Notes: generated by a model from the sequence alone, not told the origin. 64,000 bases of DNA from Russula earlei (GCA_025769875.1 JAGFNK010000229.1:1-64000); one strand, 5' to 3'; shown: positions 24,360 through 35,514, numbered from the stretch's first letter. Numbers and translations: made by a program.

Positions 24360-24921
24360 TGGGTCACCAGACACTAATCTTGTTGCACGCAGCGCATCGC
24401 TAGCGCGCGTTTATTCTGTTGTGGTGTGGTGTGCCAGTGGGCGCATTGTGAAAGGAGCTAGGAGCAAACATCAATTTGACCTACCTCACGTTCTGAGGAT
24501 GCTTTGCGGGTACGTGGCGAGGATCCGATCACGAGGTTCACCGCGCAGATCGATCTCATTATCCAGTTTTGACGTGACGAGGGGAAGGTTCGCAGGGCTG
24601 CCCGGAGCGCAAGGGATCGTTCACTCCCAGAGCCGTTCGACGAGTGGTTAGCGAGAAAAGTCCTTTATTTTTGGACAGATTTCTGCTGACTTGGCGCATC
24701 CGCCACATCGTCGGCCGACGATTCAGGAGACATGCGGACCGTGACTTCGCAACGTTTGGATATATAATAATCTTGCCCGTGATCCAGAGCGGCTGGTCGC
24801 GCTTACCTCGCTTCCACGTTCATTCGATGGCCTTAATTGGGCGGTGGTGGACGAGGCGACAGAAGACCATTACTTACTAGTCTTGAACTTGTTATTCCAC
24901 GATGACTTGTTCGTTTGCTAC
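24360..24921 (+). pseudogene. Copy 0 of a small secreted-protein family, decayed and transposon-split
   Basis: Aligns with the intact copy at 47005-47472 around 47215-47300. In that copy's frame the segment reads VRG..., then CAG TTT TGA CGT GAC, where the intact copy has CAG TTC CGA CGT AAC; an arginine CGA has become a stop. The 3' part (24660-24921, around 'ttcattcgatggcctt') also aligns with 44280-44400. The sequence is then interrupted by the TIR element at 24924 and resumes at 26463-26686. After the LINE it resumes again at 41975-42300, which aligns with 47530-47660. No signal-peptide exon is visible upstream. Confidence 0.55.
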
Positions 24922-24923
24922 TA

Positions 24924-26460
24924 CTGTACTAATACGACCAACTCTTCATAGCTTGTGACATGTGACAGATTTCGATGACCGACTGACTCTTCAAAGTTGG
25001 GAAAACCGTGTGACAAATCTCACATCTCTTCAAAGCCCTGATTGGGCCGAGAGGCAACATGTGACATGCACTAACGTCAGGCGGCGGTCTGACACACAAC
25101 TTGAGTGCGAGTCGGGATTTGAACATTAAAACCTTGAAAAATTTGTTGTGTGCTTTGAGGACCATGCAGCTACAACCATGACTGCACTGAACAGCTTTAT
25201 CCCAATAGATGTCCATCAAGCCCTCCTCCCAGATCCCAGTTGTGAGGCATCAAAAACACTTCACGAGCTTGTTACAGTTGTAAGGTGTGTGAGCCCGGTG
25301 GCCAGGAAACGCACCTGACTTGTACCATCTCCCTCCCTCGCCACGCGTTCACCCTCCCTTCGCCCTTCATATCCTCTTCCTTTCCTTCTCTCTCATGCAC
25401 TCGCCTCTTGATGACATCCCTGCCACGGTCCTTGCCCCATGTCAGCAGACTACGGCAACGTCTCAAGTCGATCGCTGTCGACGTCACTCGCCTCAGCTCC
25501 AGCCCACTTGTCCGTCAAGCATCGTCCTTGCCCGCCACATGTCCACGCACGGACATGAATGACGCACGTATGTTGTCATCAATGTGCTACACGAGGGCTC
25601 GCTGCCCATAGCATCTCGCCCCCGACATCATTGCCTCATGCTCATGGATTTGCTATTTAAGTAGCTACCATCCTGTACAGTAGCTTAGGGAATCAAATCA
25701 AGAGCTTCTGCATCTGCGTTAACCCTCTCATGTGCCAAAGAACACCTCGACTGCCTCAAAATCTCCCGCTTCTCTTTCAAGAACACACACACACACACTC
25801 TCTCTCTCTCGCATGCGCGTTGCGTTCTGGGTACAATCCCTGCTTGCTCTCAGCTCCTCCCTGTCCGTACCCACCCTCGGATCAAGCCCCATGAATTCCC
25901 GAGGTGGTGTGCCCCACCATGCACCTCCTACACTTACTTCCCTCGAACAAATGGAGGACCTTGAAGAGAGTGCTATTGATATTGATGGTGATGACAGCGA
26001 AGTTCCCATGACAGACATCATTTCCGTGCATACACAACTTGAATGCTCCAATTCTATGGATTGCAATGATGATGACGAGCTGTACATACTGGGAGAAGAA
26101 GGTGGCCTTGTTATAACTGCAGATGCAGAGTGTGCTTCAGTGGAGTCTGTTCATGGTGAGGTAGTTGATACAACTCAGGCTAGTCAAGCTGTAGAAGGAC
26201 ATGGTAAGCATGAGAAGTGTGCAAACATCCTCTATTCCTCCAAATTTTGGGTTGTGAATGATGTGAGCGACACAGACAACAAGTAGATAGAATTTAGGCA
26301 CTTGTTTATAATAAATAAATGAATATTCCCATTTAGGAAATTTTTTAATGATTTTTGTCACAGTCTTCATAACTGGTTGTGACCTGTGACCTGAGCCGTA
26401 TCTCTTCTCTTCAGAGGGGGCTTGTGACGCGTGACTGAAGAGTTGGTCGTATTAGTACAG
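24924..26460. mobile_element. 1537-bp TIR element with TA target duplication
   Basis: The ends are perfect inverted repeats of at least 25 bp (starting CTGTACTAATACGACCAACT on the left, mirrored at 26436-26460) and are flanked by TA (24922-24923, 26461-26462). Subterminal GTGAC repeats crowd both ends, as in binding sites for a transposase. A TA target suggests Tc1/mariner-like mobilisation. There is no transposase, so it depends on an unlinked source. It carries its own TATA-like box (ctatttaagtag, about 25651) and the ORF described next. Confidence 0.75.
25813..26286 (+). CDS. Acidic ORF with signal-peptide-like start, inside the TIR element
   Basis: 157 codons from ATG 25813; the frame is open further upstream. 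The N-terminus is MRVAFWVQSLLALSSSLSVP, a plausible secretion signal, followed by a strongly acidic body (DLEESAIDIDGDDSEVP, DCNDDDELYILGEEGG). A TATA-like box lies ~160 bp upstream and a CT-rich leader precedes the ATG. I do not recognise the protein. It is not a transposase: no DDE pattern, no DNA-binding motif. Either a captured host gene or a chance frame; the acidic composition and in-frame length favour real coding sequence moderately. Confidence 0.4.
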   Translation: MRVAFWVQSLLALSSSLSVPTLGSSPMNSRGGVPHHAPPTLTSLEQMEDLEESAIDIDGDDSEVPMTDIISVHTQLECSNSMDCNDDDELYILGEEGGLVITADAECASVESVHGEVVDTTQASQAVEGHGKHEKCANILYSSKFWVVNDVSDTDNK

Positions 26461-26462
26461 TA

Positions 26463-26686
26463 GTTGGTGCATGACACATCGTGATGGTGGCGTGTGATCA
26501 AATCGCCCTCTGGAAAAAGTCAGCTTCTCACCATGAAAGTAGAGGCTGAGGAATTTGCAGAAGGTAATCCGAGTCAATTGACGAGAATCCTGTCGCAAAA
26601 AAACGAGTGCAGGCGTTGACATCGTACAGATTGCTACCCCTCCCAATTGGCAATCACCCCCGTCTCTGTCCAAGGTTAATTCTGCT
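26463..26686 (+). pseudogene. Continuation of secreted-protein family copy 0 (3' flank)
   Basis: Aligns with 44411-44660 downstream of copy 1 ('aaat(c/t)gccctc', 'gcagaa/gg', 'caaaaa(c)gag'). It ends with the 15-bp sequence AAGGTTAATTCTGCT (26672-26686), which is duplicated at 41960-41974 on the other side of the LINE. Its sequence therefore continues directly at 41975. Confidence 0.5.
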
Positions 26687-29600
26687 ATGGAGCTCGGTCC
26701 GCCACCACCACCACCTCCAAACCCTAACCCCAATCTGAACACCCAACCCCCCCTGGAAAAGCCACCCGACACAGGGAATACTTACCCACTGGAAGGGAAT
26801 CACCCCAAAAGCTCCGAGCCTTCCCTGGCTGAAGAGGCAGACACAGGTAAAACGCCAGACCCTAGACACAGCACCCCAGTCGAGGATAAGGCCGGAAACC
26901 ACTCACCTCACACCGGGAAGGACAGAAGCACTAATCAAACCCCAGCTGAGAGGGATACCTCCCTCAGCTTTCTCTCATACACACCTAAATACCTCACCAT
27001 CATCCAGAAGGGCTTCCTTTCCCAACAAACCCCAGGCTTTTTGGACGCCTCGGAATGGGCCCAACTGAGCTGCCATCTAGTAAACGCCATTGGTCGGGGC
27101 CTCCTCCAAGCAAGCAGCAACGTTGGAGAGGATGCGATGGAAGAAGTCATCGCAAAATCCCCTGACCCGGACCCATTGAGGCCAAACCTCCCCACATACT
27201 TCCACAGGCTAATGGACACATCCAACCTCTTAGCCGCCCACCTCACCGGAAACCTCACTAACTACCAGGATGAGCACTCAGACACCCTGGAGGAGTACCG
27301 GAGAAAGGCAGCTAAGAAGGCCACGGTGGAAGTAGAGGAAACATGGAGACTCTGGAAAGAGCAGCAGGTGGAACAAAGAGCAGCGGCGCAGGAATCGAAG
27401 ATCGCTGCAGCTGCTCGAAACAGAAACACCACCTACTTCATACAATCAGCTGAGGAGATGGGATTTACTCTCTCCACAAAATACCCCACTGATCGCTCAC
27501 AGATGATGCCCAAGACAGGAAACAAAAGGACCATATCGGGTTCAGTCACACCCTCTACCTTTACCCAAACCCCCCGCCAGTCAAACCCCACTGGAACGAG
27601 CAACATGCTCTCCCATTCCCATACACCGAGAGGGCGAGATATGTCTCGCCCCCCCATCACCGACCACACAACCATCAGACAGACGGAACCCTCCCCAACT
27701 CCCAACCCCAAAAGGGGATCCCACTCCGGTCCACTAACTGTAGCACAGGCTACTGCGCACACAGATGCCGATGCAATCACTCAAGCAGTAGTGAGAGCGA
27801 TGGCTCCTTTTGCGGCACGACTAGAAACACTGGAAAGGCTATCAATGCCCCCCCCGCAGAACAAAACCACAGGTGAGACCCACTGCGAACCACCCATCAA
27901 CGCAAACATTAGACACCGGGCGCCGCCTCCGCGCCCACCCCTAGCCCCCACTAATCACCCTCCCCTCCCCAACGCCCCGACAATGAGCACAGACAAACCA
28001 GAAGCAGGCTACACTCAGGTCTCCCGTCAAAGGAAGACCAGGAGTACAAACAAAGACCCACCCACCACCAGTACAGCACCAGTCATGACCATTATCACCC
28101 CGGCAACCTACGCCATGATAGCAGCTTCTGCGGCTAGCAACCCAAACAAACCACCCGGACAAAAACCAAAACACCATAACACACCAACCATAACTGAGGT
28201 AACAGTCCTCCGATCAGGAGGATACAGCGACCAACAAGTAGAGAAAAACTTACATGACAGGGCAGCTGATGCCATAGTAAGGGAAGTTTGCCTCAACATG
28301 AGCAAAGCAGTGGCCAACCCCATACCCCTAAAAGCAGGGAGATGGAGTGTGCACCCCCGAAGCAAAGGTAACTTCGTCTTCTCTTTTGAAGGAAACATAG
28401 CCTTCGACCACATCATGTCGTATGAGCCCTTCCTTCTCAAACCATTCCTAGGAGTGGGCCAGCTGTGCCCTTCAATGGGATGGACCCGTTTCCTTGCTCA
28501 CGGGGTCCCAGTCAAGGACAACGATGACATCCTTTTCCAACCAACCGAGCTTCTCATGGAGGTAAGATTACTACCAGGTCTCAGGAAGGCCCATTTCTCC
28601 ATGCTGCTGAGATGGCTGAAGCCCATTGAGCGCATAAATGGGCCATACTCCACACTCACTTTCGCCATCTCCGACCTGGATGGCTTGGCGGCAAACACGC
28701 TCCTCAAGGGCCGCACTGCCCTCTTCAGAAAAGAAATTCAAATCTGTAAGTGGATTGACAAACCAGCACTTGTGCAGTGCTTGAGGTGCCACACTTTGGG
28801 ACACACGAAGAAGTCAAAGGCGTGCCCCCTGGGGAAAGACTCAGTTAAGTGCTTCATATGCAGCGCGGCGCACACATCTGAGGAGCACGACCAAAAGTGC
28901 CCCAAGAAACATACAATCGCAGGTCGCTGCGACTGCTTGCACTATAAGTGCCTTAACTGCCAACTAAGCGGTCACCACTGCAGAGTGTCATGAACCATTC
29001 TCCGGAGAGGGCCCTTGAAGGACCCTTCCTTATAGGAGGAAACCTGGTCTCTATGGTGTCACCCTGTTCACACGAGCAAAAGGGGTGAGTAGAGGTGTCC
29101 ACAATATCGCGCGCGCATTGTTGCGCGAGCGATTCTCGGCACAATCGACATACAGCAAGCCCCACTTAAAGGCAACCCTTTTAGCAACAAAAGACAGTAT
29201 TAGGGCCTTCCTAAGGACCCTTTGGAACGACCCTAGGAGCTCTACAATAGGCACTAACCTAGTATCAAAGGCCCTACAACGCGTTATTAGACCAACTCTA
29301 ATAACTATAGAACGACTATAAGGCAATACTAAAAGACCTTAATAGAAGTATTAGGGTCGACTCTAAGGACCCTAATAGAACTATATAAGGGCCTTATAAG
29401 ATGACACTATTCCCTAACCAAACTACAAGTCCTCAAATGACCGGCCCTAAACTAACTAACAAGAAATGAATCAGGTGCTTACATGTGCACTAAAGCAGTA
29501 AACACGTGGACAATGGAAGCTCTTACTCATCAAGAAGAGTCTTCTTACTCAGCAGCTTACTGAGCATGACCGAGCATGCTCAGTAAGCGTCCTCCGACTT

Positions 29601-30422
29601 CTTACTCATCACTCTATTGTGCTTGATAACAAGGTTATGACTTGTTCCCTATTTAGCAGTTCTCTTGTAGTATATAAGCGCTCAATAAAGTAACGGACAG
29701 TCCTCAGACTGTCCATTTGTTTACGGCACTCTCCAACCCTGGGATACTCCTTTAAGGACCGTCCCCTTGTGACTATCCTGGCCTCTTCCCTGCGTGATTG
29801 TTCAACTCTCACAGTAACAATACCTCTCTGGTATCTGTTACTACTCTGGACTCTACTTCTTGCCCACGCGGTCTTGGACGTCTATCGACTCGTCTCCGAG
29901 CTTATCCCTCGCTCTTGAACTGGATAGTTCAACAGTGAGTCTTGACACAGAGACGCCAGATGTCCCGCCAGAGATAATTTCAGACCAAGGGCAACACGAA
30001 AGGCAGTACGCACAAAGAATAAAGGTAAGGAGAAGGAGACTAACCCTGAAATGGAGGAAGAAGAATACCTTGCCTGGATGAGAAACCTACCCAACAATGA
30101 CAATGAGGACGATATGGACACGACACCAGATCAGGCAAATGCTGACCCCTTCGCCCTTGACTACGACCCAACTCCAGTCCACCGAACGCAGTCCCAGGCC
30201 CTCCCCCCTGATAAGGAAAACACACCGCAGCTCACACCAAAGAGGAAGACTATCCAGTTCAGCCCGCCCACGCCAGGCCCCTCACGCCACGCTTCAGGGA
30301 AAGCGAATCCCACAGCACATACCATGGCTCAATGGCAGGAGCAGGTAGGCCCATCCGCCTCAAAATCAACCCCTTGCGCCTGTAGAGTAACGCTGCCCAG
30401 ACCATCTGACCATAATGACTGA
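26687..30422 (+). CDS. LINE-1 ORF1: gag-like RNA-binding protein with zinc knuckles
   Basis: Continuous frame of 922 aa once the solo LTR and one CAGAG duplicate (28986-29952) are removed: 26687-28985 joins 29953-30422 in frame. The N-terminus is Pro-rich, followed by a charged helical region and a Pro/Thr/Ser linker. Cys/His knuckles come near residue 700: CLRCHTLGHTKKSKAC, CFICSAAHTSEEHDQKC and CLNCQLSGHHC, the last one extending across the insertion into RDARCP. Expected role: nucleocapsid-like binding of LINE RNA. The stop overlaps the ORF2 start as ATGACTGA (30415-30422). Apart from the insertion the frame has no stop. Confidence 0.85.
28986..29947 (+). mobile_element. Solo LTR (962 bp) inserted in LINE-1 ORF1
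   Basis: Starts TGTCATG and ends TCTTGACA, flanked by exact 5-bp duplications CAGAG (28981-28985, 29948-29952). TATA box 'gtatataagcgc' at about 29672, followed by a segment shared with the LTR remnant at 1-898. It also holds dense 'ccctaatag'-type repeats (29160-29400) and CTTACTGAGCATG repeats (about 29540-29590). It has no internal domain, so it is the product of LTR-LTR recombination. Confidence 0.9.
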
Positions 30423-33216
30423 ACACCCAACACTGTGTATAGCATTGGTAAACATGCGAAGGCGCAATGCCATGACCCATGCTCTACTAAATAGCGCCAT
30501 TGAAACCAACTTACTACTCATACAGGAACCTTGGTATGATAAAATAGGGACGGCCCGGAAAGATGGCGCCCGAGAGGGGGTCGACGTTCTAGGCGGTGCA
30601 GCCTCCCCAGCATGGGAACTCCTGTACCCAGCCTTCGAAAACAAGCAGAGACCAAAGGTAATGTCCTATGTGCGTAAATCCAACCCAAACAACCGAATAG
30701 CACCGGCCTTCATGGCCACGACAAGGCTAGATGTATGCAAACATCCATGCGTCCAAGTTCTAGATATAATCCTAGACAATGAAACATGGCAAGTGATTAA
30801 TTTCTATCACGACATTAAAGACCCCACAGCCCTGGCAGCCCTCCTATCAATAGTTATCGACCACAGTACCCCGACACTAGTAATAGGCGACTTCAACGCA
30901 CACTCCCCAACCTGGTCCCCGCAAGGGAACCCCAAATCATGCTGGGCCAACCGCATAGAAGATTGGGCGGTGACAAACCTCCTCATCCTAGCCAACACCC
31001 CTGGAGAAATAACACACAAAGGAGCGGAGCATAAAAGGGACTCAACAATAGACCTAGCATGGCTTAACGCGGAAGCTGTAAGGGCTGCCACCTTCTCAGA
31101 CCTGACTATAGACTGGCCCGGTTCTCTGGGCTCGGACCATGCCATGCTCAGGTTCACAGGTAACATGCACGCACCCAATGCTAACCGTGAAACAGACAAC
31201 AACGACCCAGGCTTCCTAGTGGACCCAGAACAAAAGGAAAGCTGGATCAAAAACTTCAGAGAGATCGGTAAAAACTGGTCCCCCACCACAGTCCTGACTG
31301 CGGAGAGACTAGATGACAAAGTATCCATTTACATGACTGACATACAGCACACAAACAAAGATATCCTAAAACAGAGACGCCAACATCACCGACATGCCGC
31401 GCCATGGTGGAACACAGAGTGCAGACACGTGGTGCAAATACTCAAAGAAGCCCCAAACAGGGACGAACGGAAAAGAGCACAGAAGAGACTGAAGTCCACC
31501 ATCCAAGCAGCAAAACGACACTGGGCCGATGACTATATCGACCGTGCCCAGCTCTGGGAAGTTGCAGCTTGGAGACACAGACGCAAAACAACAAAAATCC
31601 CCCCACTCACAAGAGCCGAAGGCATCACCAACTCCCACAACGAAATGGCCAACATCTTCTCAGAATGGTTCTTCGCCAGGGACAGGCCAGTAGTAGACAC
31701 ACATTTCCCGGATGACCCAGTGCCACTTCGGCAACGCTCCCTAGCCCGGGTTCACAAAGATTTAGTAAGTGACCTATTGGGAAAGGTATCCGGGCGATCA
31801 GCCCCAGGCCCATCAGGCCACTCCTGGACGCTGATCAAATGGGCATGGGAAGCGAACCCAGATAGACTCCTGTGGCTACTCGAGAGCTGCCTCAAAGTGG
31901 GCCATCACCCCAACACATGGAAAGAAGCGCTAGTATGTGTCATACCCAAACTGCACCGAGCTGACTACACCCTAGCGAAAAATTTCCGCCCAATAGCGCT
32001 GCTAGAATGCCTTGGTAAGTTATTGGAGAAAATTGTGGCGAAGCTAATCTACCAAGACATGGCCAAGAACGAAATTGTCCCCACCTCTCAGTACGGAGGA
32101 AGGAACACGTCATCAACAATTGACGCAGGCCTCGCCCTCCTACATGACATTCAAGCAGCACACCAAGCAGGACTCAGATGCGGCCTCCTGCTCTTTGACA
32201 TCCAAGGCTTCTTTGACAACATTAACCACGGAAGACTAACACAAGTGGTCGAAAACCTGGGTTTCGCACCGGAGTTGGTAAACTGGTGCCGCTCCTTCCT
32301 GACCAATAGGAAGGTGCGACTGAAATTCAACGGACGCGTCTCAGACCCCTTCAACCTGGAATCAGGCACCCCCCAAGGATCACCCATTTCACCAGTCCTC
32401 TCTATCCTATACACCTCCCCCATGCTGCACAAAGCAAAAGACTGGAACCGAGCCACACTAGCAATGTACATAGACGACGGAGCAATTCTCGCATGTGGTC
32501 CCGACTGGGCGTCAATTGAAGAGACGCTCCGCTCGAAATACACAGAATGTGCTAACTGGCTAACTAAAGCAGGTCTAAACATAGAACCGGAGAAATCAGA
32601 GGTGATCTTCTTCAAAAAACAAAGAGAGACTTCTATCCCTCCCAGCTACGTACACCTCCCAATCCCATCGCACAACACCTATTACAGAGTCACAGCATCT
32701 AACACGATCAGGTACCTCGGGTTCTACTTTGACACGCGACTCAACTGGGCGCAACATGTCGAATATATGTGTAACAGAGCAAGAGCCTCTCTCAAAGCCC
32801 TTCAGCTGCTAGGGAACTCTGTCAGAGGACTAGAACAGGCGAAGTGGAGACATGTATACCTCGCTGTTTGCCTCCCCACGCTGACATACGGACACCAGCT
32901 CTGGTACACAGGCAAACAGGTCACTTTAGTCAGGAAACTGCAAATGGTGCAGAACGAAGCAGTCAAGATCATAACTGGGGCCTTCTGCACAACCCCATGA
33001 GAACCCCTACATCACCTACTAACCATCTTCCCAATGAAAATATGATTGAACAAACTAACTAATAATGCAGCAGTAAGACTTCATAGAACATCTTGCGACA
33101 GCCAACTACGGAAAAGGCTAGGAGGCGCGTGGTACACTGAAGCAGCACACACCGCCCATCTACCCACACCAAACAGTCAAAGAGCGAAAACCACCTTGAG
33201 AGCGCTAGCAAACTGG
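30415..33216 (+). pseudogene. LINE-1 ORF2, 5' part: endonuclease and reverse transcriptase
   Basis: The N-terminal EEP endonuclease has IQEPW, GDFNAHSPTW, STIDLAW and the terminal GSDHAMLRF. The reverse transcriptase follows: NFRPIALLECLGKLLEK, SQYGGRNTSSTIDA, LLFDIQGFFDNINH (motif A), GTPQGSPISPVLS (motif B), MYIDDGAI (YxDD, motif C) and TIRYLGFYFDTRLNW. Frame is open to 33000, where TGA interrupts (TTP-stop-EPLHHLL). A second in-frame TGA follows near 33042. The coding sequence is then cut at 33217 by Gypsy-1 and resumes at 40558. Catalytic motifs are intact, but the stops separate the RNase H region. Confidence 0.9.
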
Positions 33217-33221
33217 ACACC

Positions 33222-33715
33222 TGTCACAAGAACCGGTACATCGGACCGGACCGGCAACCGGACAAGCCTACCCGGACGTGCCTCAAGTTTCTCTCGTGTT
33301 TCATGACTCTTTCATAGCCTCGCACATACCAGACGTTTCCCGCGTGTTCCAGTTCGATCGCCTCACCTCTACCTCATGAATACTATTTGATATAGTATCT
33401 GACATGTATATAAGACTGCTGATTAACGAGGACAAGCCCTAAGCTTGTTCTCCTGTGAAATATCACTGGTTTTCTCGCTTCAGGACTTGTAGGCTTGCAA
33501 GACATCAAGCATCTCGTCTGAAATTCCTACTACTCATAAGTCTTCTCAACGCGAAGACTTATTCGTAGTTTCCCTTCTCCGCGGAACATATTTGCCTTGG
33601 CAATATCGTCTCCGAGATCCCCGAAACTCGCGAGGACTTAGTGTCTCGCTCGACTCGCTGCGCTCATCTCGCGCGTGAACCGATTTGTCAGCGACACCGC
33701 CCCCAGTTGGTGACA
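33222..33715 (+). repeat. Gypsy-1 5' LTR with TATA box and predicted RNA start
   Basis: Starts TGTCAC, ends GGTGACA. TATA box TATATAAG at 33407-33414. About 30 nt downstream lies CCCTAAGCTTG, the likely RNA start. The segment TAAGCTTGTTCT (33440-33451) is complementary to the primer site just past the LTR. Confidence 0.95.
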
Positions 33716-33717
33716 TT

Positions 33718-33729
33718 AGAACAAGCTTA
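33718..33729 (+). promoter_or_regulatory. Gypsy-1 primer-binding site, self-priming type
   Basis: AGAACAAGCTTA, two nucleotides after the 5' LTR, is the exact reverse complement of TAAGCTTGTTCT (33440-33451) at the predicted 5' end of the transcript. It does not begin with the TGG typical of tRNA-primed elements. The same pairing is present in Gypsy-2. Tf1 and related chromoviruses are known to prime this way. Confidence 0.75.
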
Positions 33730-33804
33730 CCCTCGAACCCTTGACCCCGAACGTGTATACACGCATCCACCCCTGAATACAACGATTTTGAGAAAACGAC
33801 TACC

Positions 33805-35493
33805 ATGGCCAGAGACTGGAGGTTCAAAGGACAAGGAAAACCCACAGAAGAAGGACTGAAGAAACTCAAATGTCCCTTCAAATTGAACCCGGACCTCGAC
33901 GACGCATTTGTCCCTGAGGCCTTCAGAGAAAATGCTCACTTCCTCAGAGTGGGGATAGACAGTGTACCCTGGACCGGGTACTATGCTTACTACAGAAGGG
34001 CCAAAGTAGGCCTTGGAACACTCTACGGCGTATGGTTCGAAATCCGACGCTGCGAAGACTACTTCGAGGCCTACCGCGTCGCACGCCCGGCCCTTGGACT
34101 GATTTCTGACCCCCTCAAGGGTCTTGACATGGAACAGCTCACCAAATCAGGAGAACCGGTTCCAAACTCGAAGAACCCGTCCCGCGCACCAACTCCCGGA
34201 CCCGCGCCTGCCGAACCCATGGAACAAGAACCCCAGACCACGACGCAACTCTTCGTCGCAGCTGACGAACCAGAAGAACCACCCGCACAAATACCCCAAC
34301 AGCTGGCATCGTCCGGAACGGCACAGGCATACCCACGCCTGTCCTTGTTTCAAGGATTCAAAGGACGCGATAGAAGACCTCCCAGCCCAGACCCCGACGA
34401 CTACGGCGCATACGCCACGAACAACCGCGACGCACACCCCTCAGATAATGGCAAACTCGAAGGCATTCCACCCAAAGCCTTCAATGGCGACCGCGCCCGC
34501 ACTCATGCATTCCTCACCGCGTTTCGATGCTTTATGAGGATGAACTTCGACAGCAAAATTGCTCAGAACCCTATCAAAAAGTGTGCCTACTTCCTCTCAC
34601 TGATGGAAGGACCACACGTCGACGGATGGGTCGAAGCGATGGACGATTGGCTCGAAAAAGTAATGATGGACCCGGACGAAATCCCCTTTGGACTGACAGC
34701 CTGGCAGGCCATGGAACAACAGTTCAAAAGAGCGTTCACCAATTACACTGAACGCGAACGCGCACAAGACCAACTCCGTGAACTCAAGATGAAGGAAAAT
34801 AATCTCGATGAATATATAGCTAATTTTGAATTATTAGCTCGACGAGGATCCCTGCACACAGACGATCCCATGGTTATGCACCTGTTCGTGTGTGGCCTTC
34901 CCAAACCATTGGTTGAAGCAATCATCAGTAAGGAAGACCCAACCACCTTCTTAGAATGGATGACCGGTGCTCAAAAACAACATCGCATCTGGATGCGTAA
35001 ACGCGCAGTCCTCACCGATCACGCCAACACTCACAACAGGAACACCAATTCAAACACCAACTGCCCCTGGGCCCGCCTTTCGAATTGGGGTGCGTGCGGC
35101 AACACCACCAACAACGCTACCGCACCACGCGCACGCCTCCCACCACGTGACCCAAACGCAATGGACACCAGCGCAGGCGCAGCACGCAAAGCGATCACTG
35201 AGGCCGACAAGGAGAAACATCGCGCCGAAGGCAGATGTTTCCATTGTTCAAAACAGGGACACCTTGCCAGAGATTGCCCCACAAAACCCAAACGCGAACC
35301 GACACGCGCACGCACGGCGGAAGTGACCACCACCACATCTGAATCCTCCGTCGTCGAAATCATCGAAGAAAGTGCAACGGCCAAAGTCGCGAAGGCTGCC
35401 AAAGCCCTCTCTAAAGAGGAAAGGGAGGAATTTATCAGGATGTTGAATGGAGAAACCGACGACGACGAGGGAAAGGATTTTTTGGATGCCTGA
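33805..35493 (+). CDS. Gypsy-1 gag (capsid and nucleocapsid)
   Basis: 562 aa, uninterrupted. The N-terminal third is basic and Pro-rich. A capsid-type Retrotrans_gag region spans about residues 225-400 (FNGDRARTHAFLTAFRCFM, WQAMEQQFKRAFTNYTERERAQDQLRELKM, NLDEYIANFELLARRG). One CCHC knuckle, CFHCSKQGHLARDC, lies near residue 477. The tail is acidic. Near the stop it contains a slippery T-TTT-TTG in the gag frame, with pol open in the -1 frame. Confidence 0.92.
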   Translation: MARDWRFKGQGKPTEEGLKKLKCPFKLNPDLDDAFVPEAFRENAHFLRVGIDSVPWTGYYAYYRRAKVGLGTLYGVWFEIRRCEDYFEAYRVARPALGLISDPLKGLDMEQLTKSGEPVPNSKNPSRAPTPGPAPAEPMEQEPQTTTQLFVAADEPEEPPAQIPQQLASSGTAQAYPRLSLFQGFKGRDRRPPSPDPDDYGAYATNNRDAHPSDNGKLEGIPPKAFNGDRARTHAFLTAFRCFMRMNFDSKIAQNPIKKCAYFLSLMEGPHVDGWVEAMDDWLEKVMMDPDEIPFGLTAWQAMEQQFKRAFTNYTERERAQDQLRELKMKENNLDEYIANFELLARRGSLHTDDPMVMHLFVCGLPKPLVEAIISKEDPTTFLEWMTGAQKQHRIWMRKRAVLTDHANTHNRNTNSNTNCPWARLSNWGACGNTTNNATAPRARLPPRDPNAMDTSAGAARKAITEADKEKHRAEGRCFHCSKQGHLARDCPTKPKREPTRARTAEVTTTTSESSVVEIIEESATAKVAKAAKALSKEEREEFIRMLNGETDDDEGKDFLDA

Positions 35494-35514
35494 GCATATC
35501 GGCGATCGCTCGGG
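35478..35514 (+). promoter_or_regulatory. Predicted -1 frameshift signal between gag and pol (Gypsy-1)
   Basis: TTTTTTG (35478-35484) sits in the gag frame as gaT-TTT-TTG. After a 4-nt spacer, CCTGAGC (35489-35495) can pair with GCTCGGG (35508-35514) across a 12-nt loop; the gag stop TGA (35491-35493) is inside the stem. The -1 frame runs open from the slip site into protease. Confidence 0.7.
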
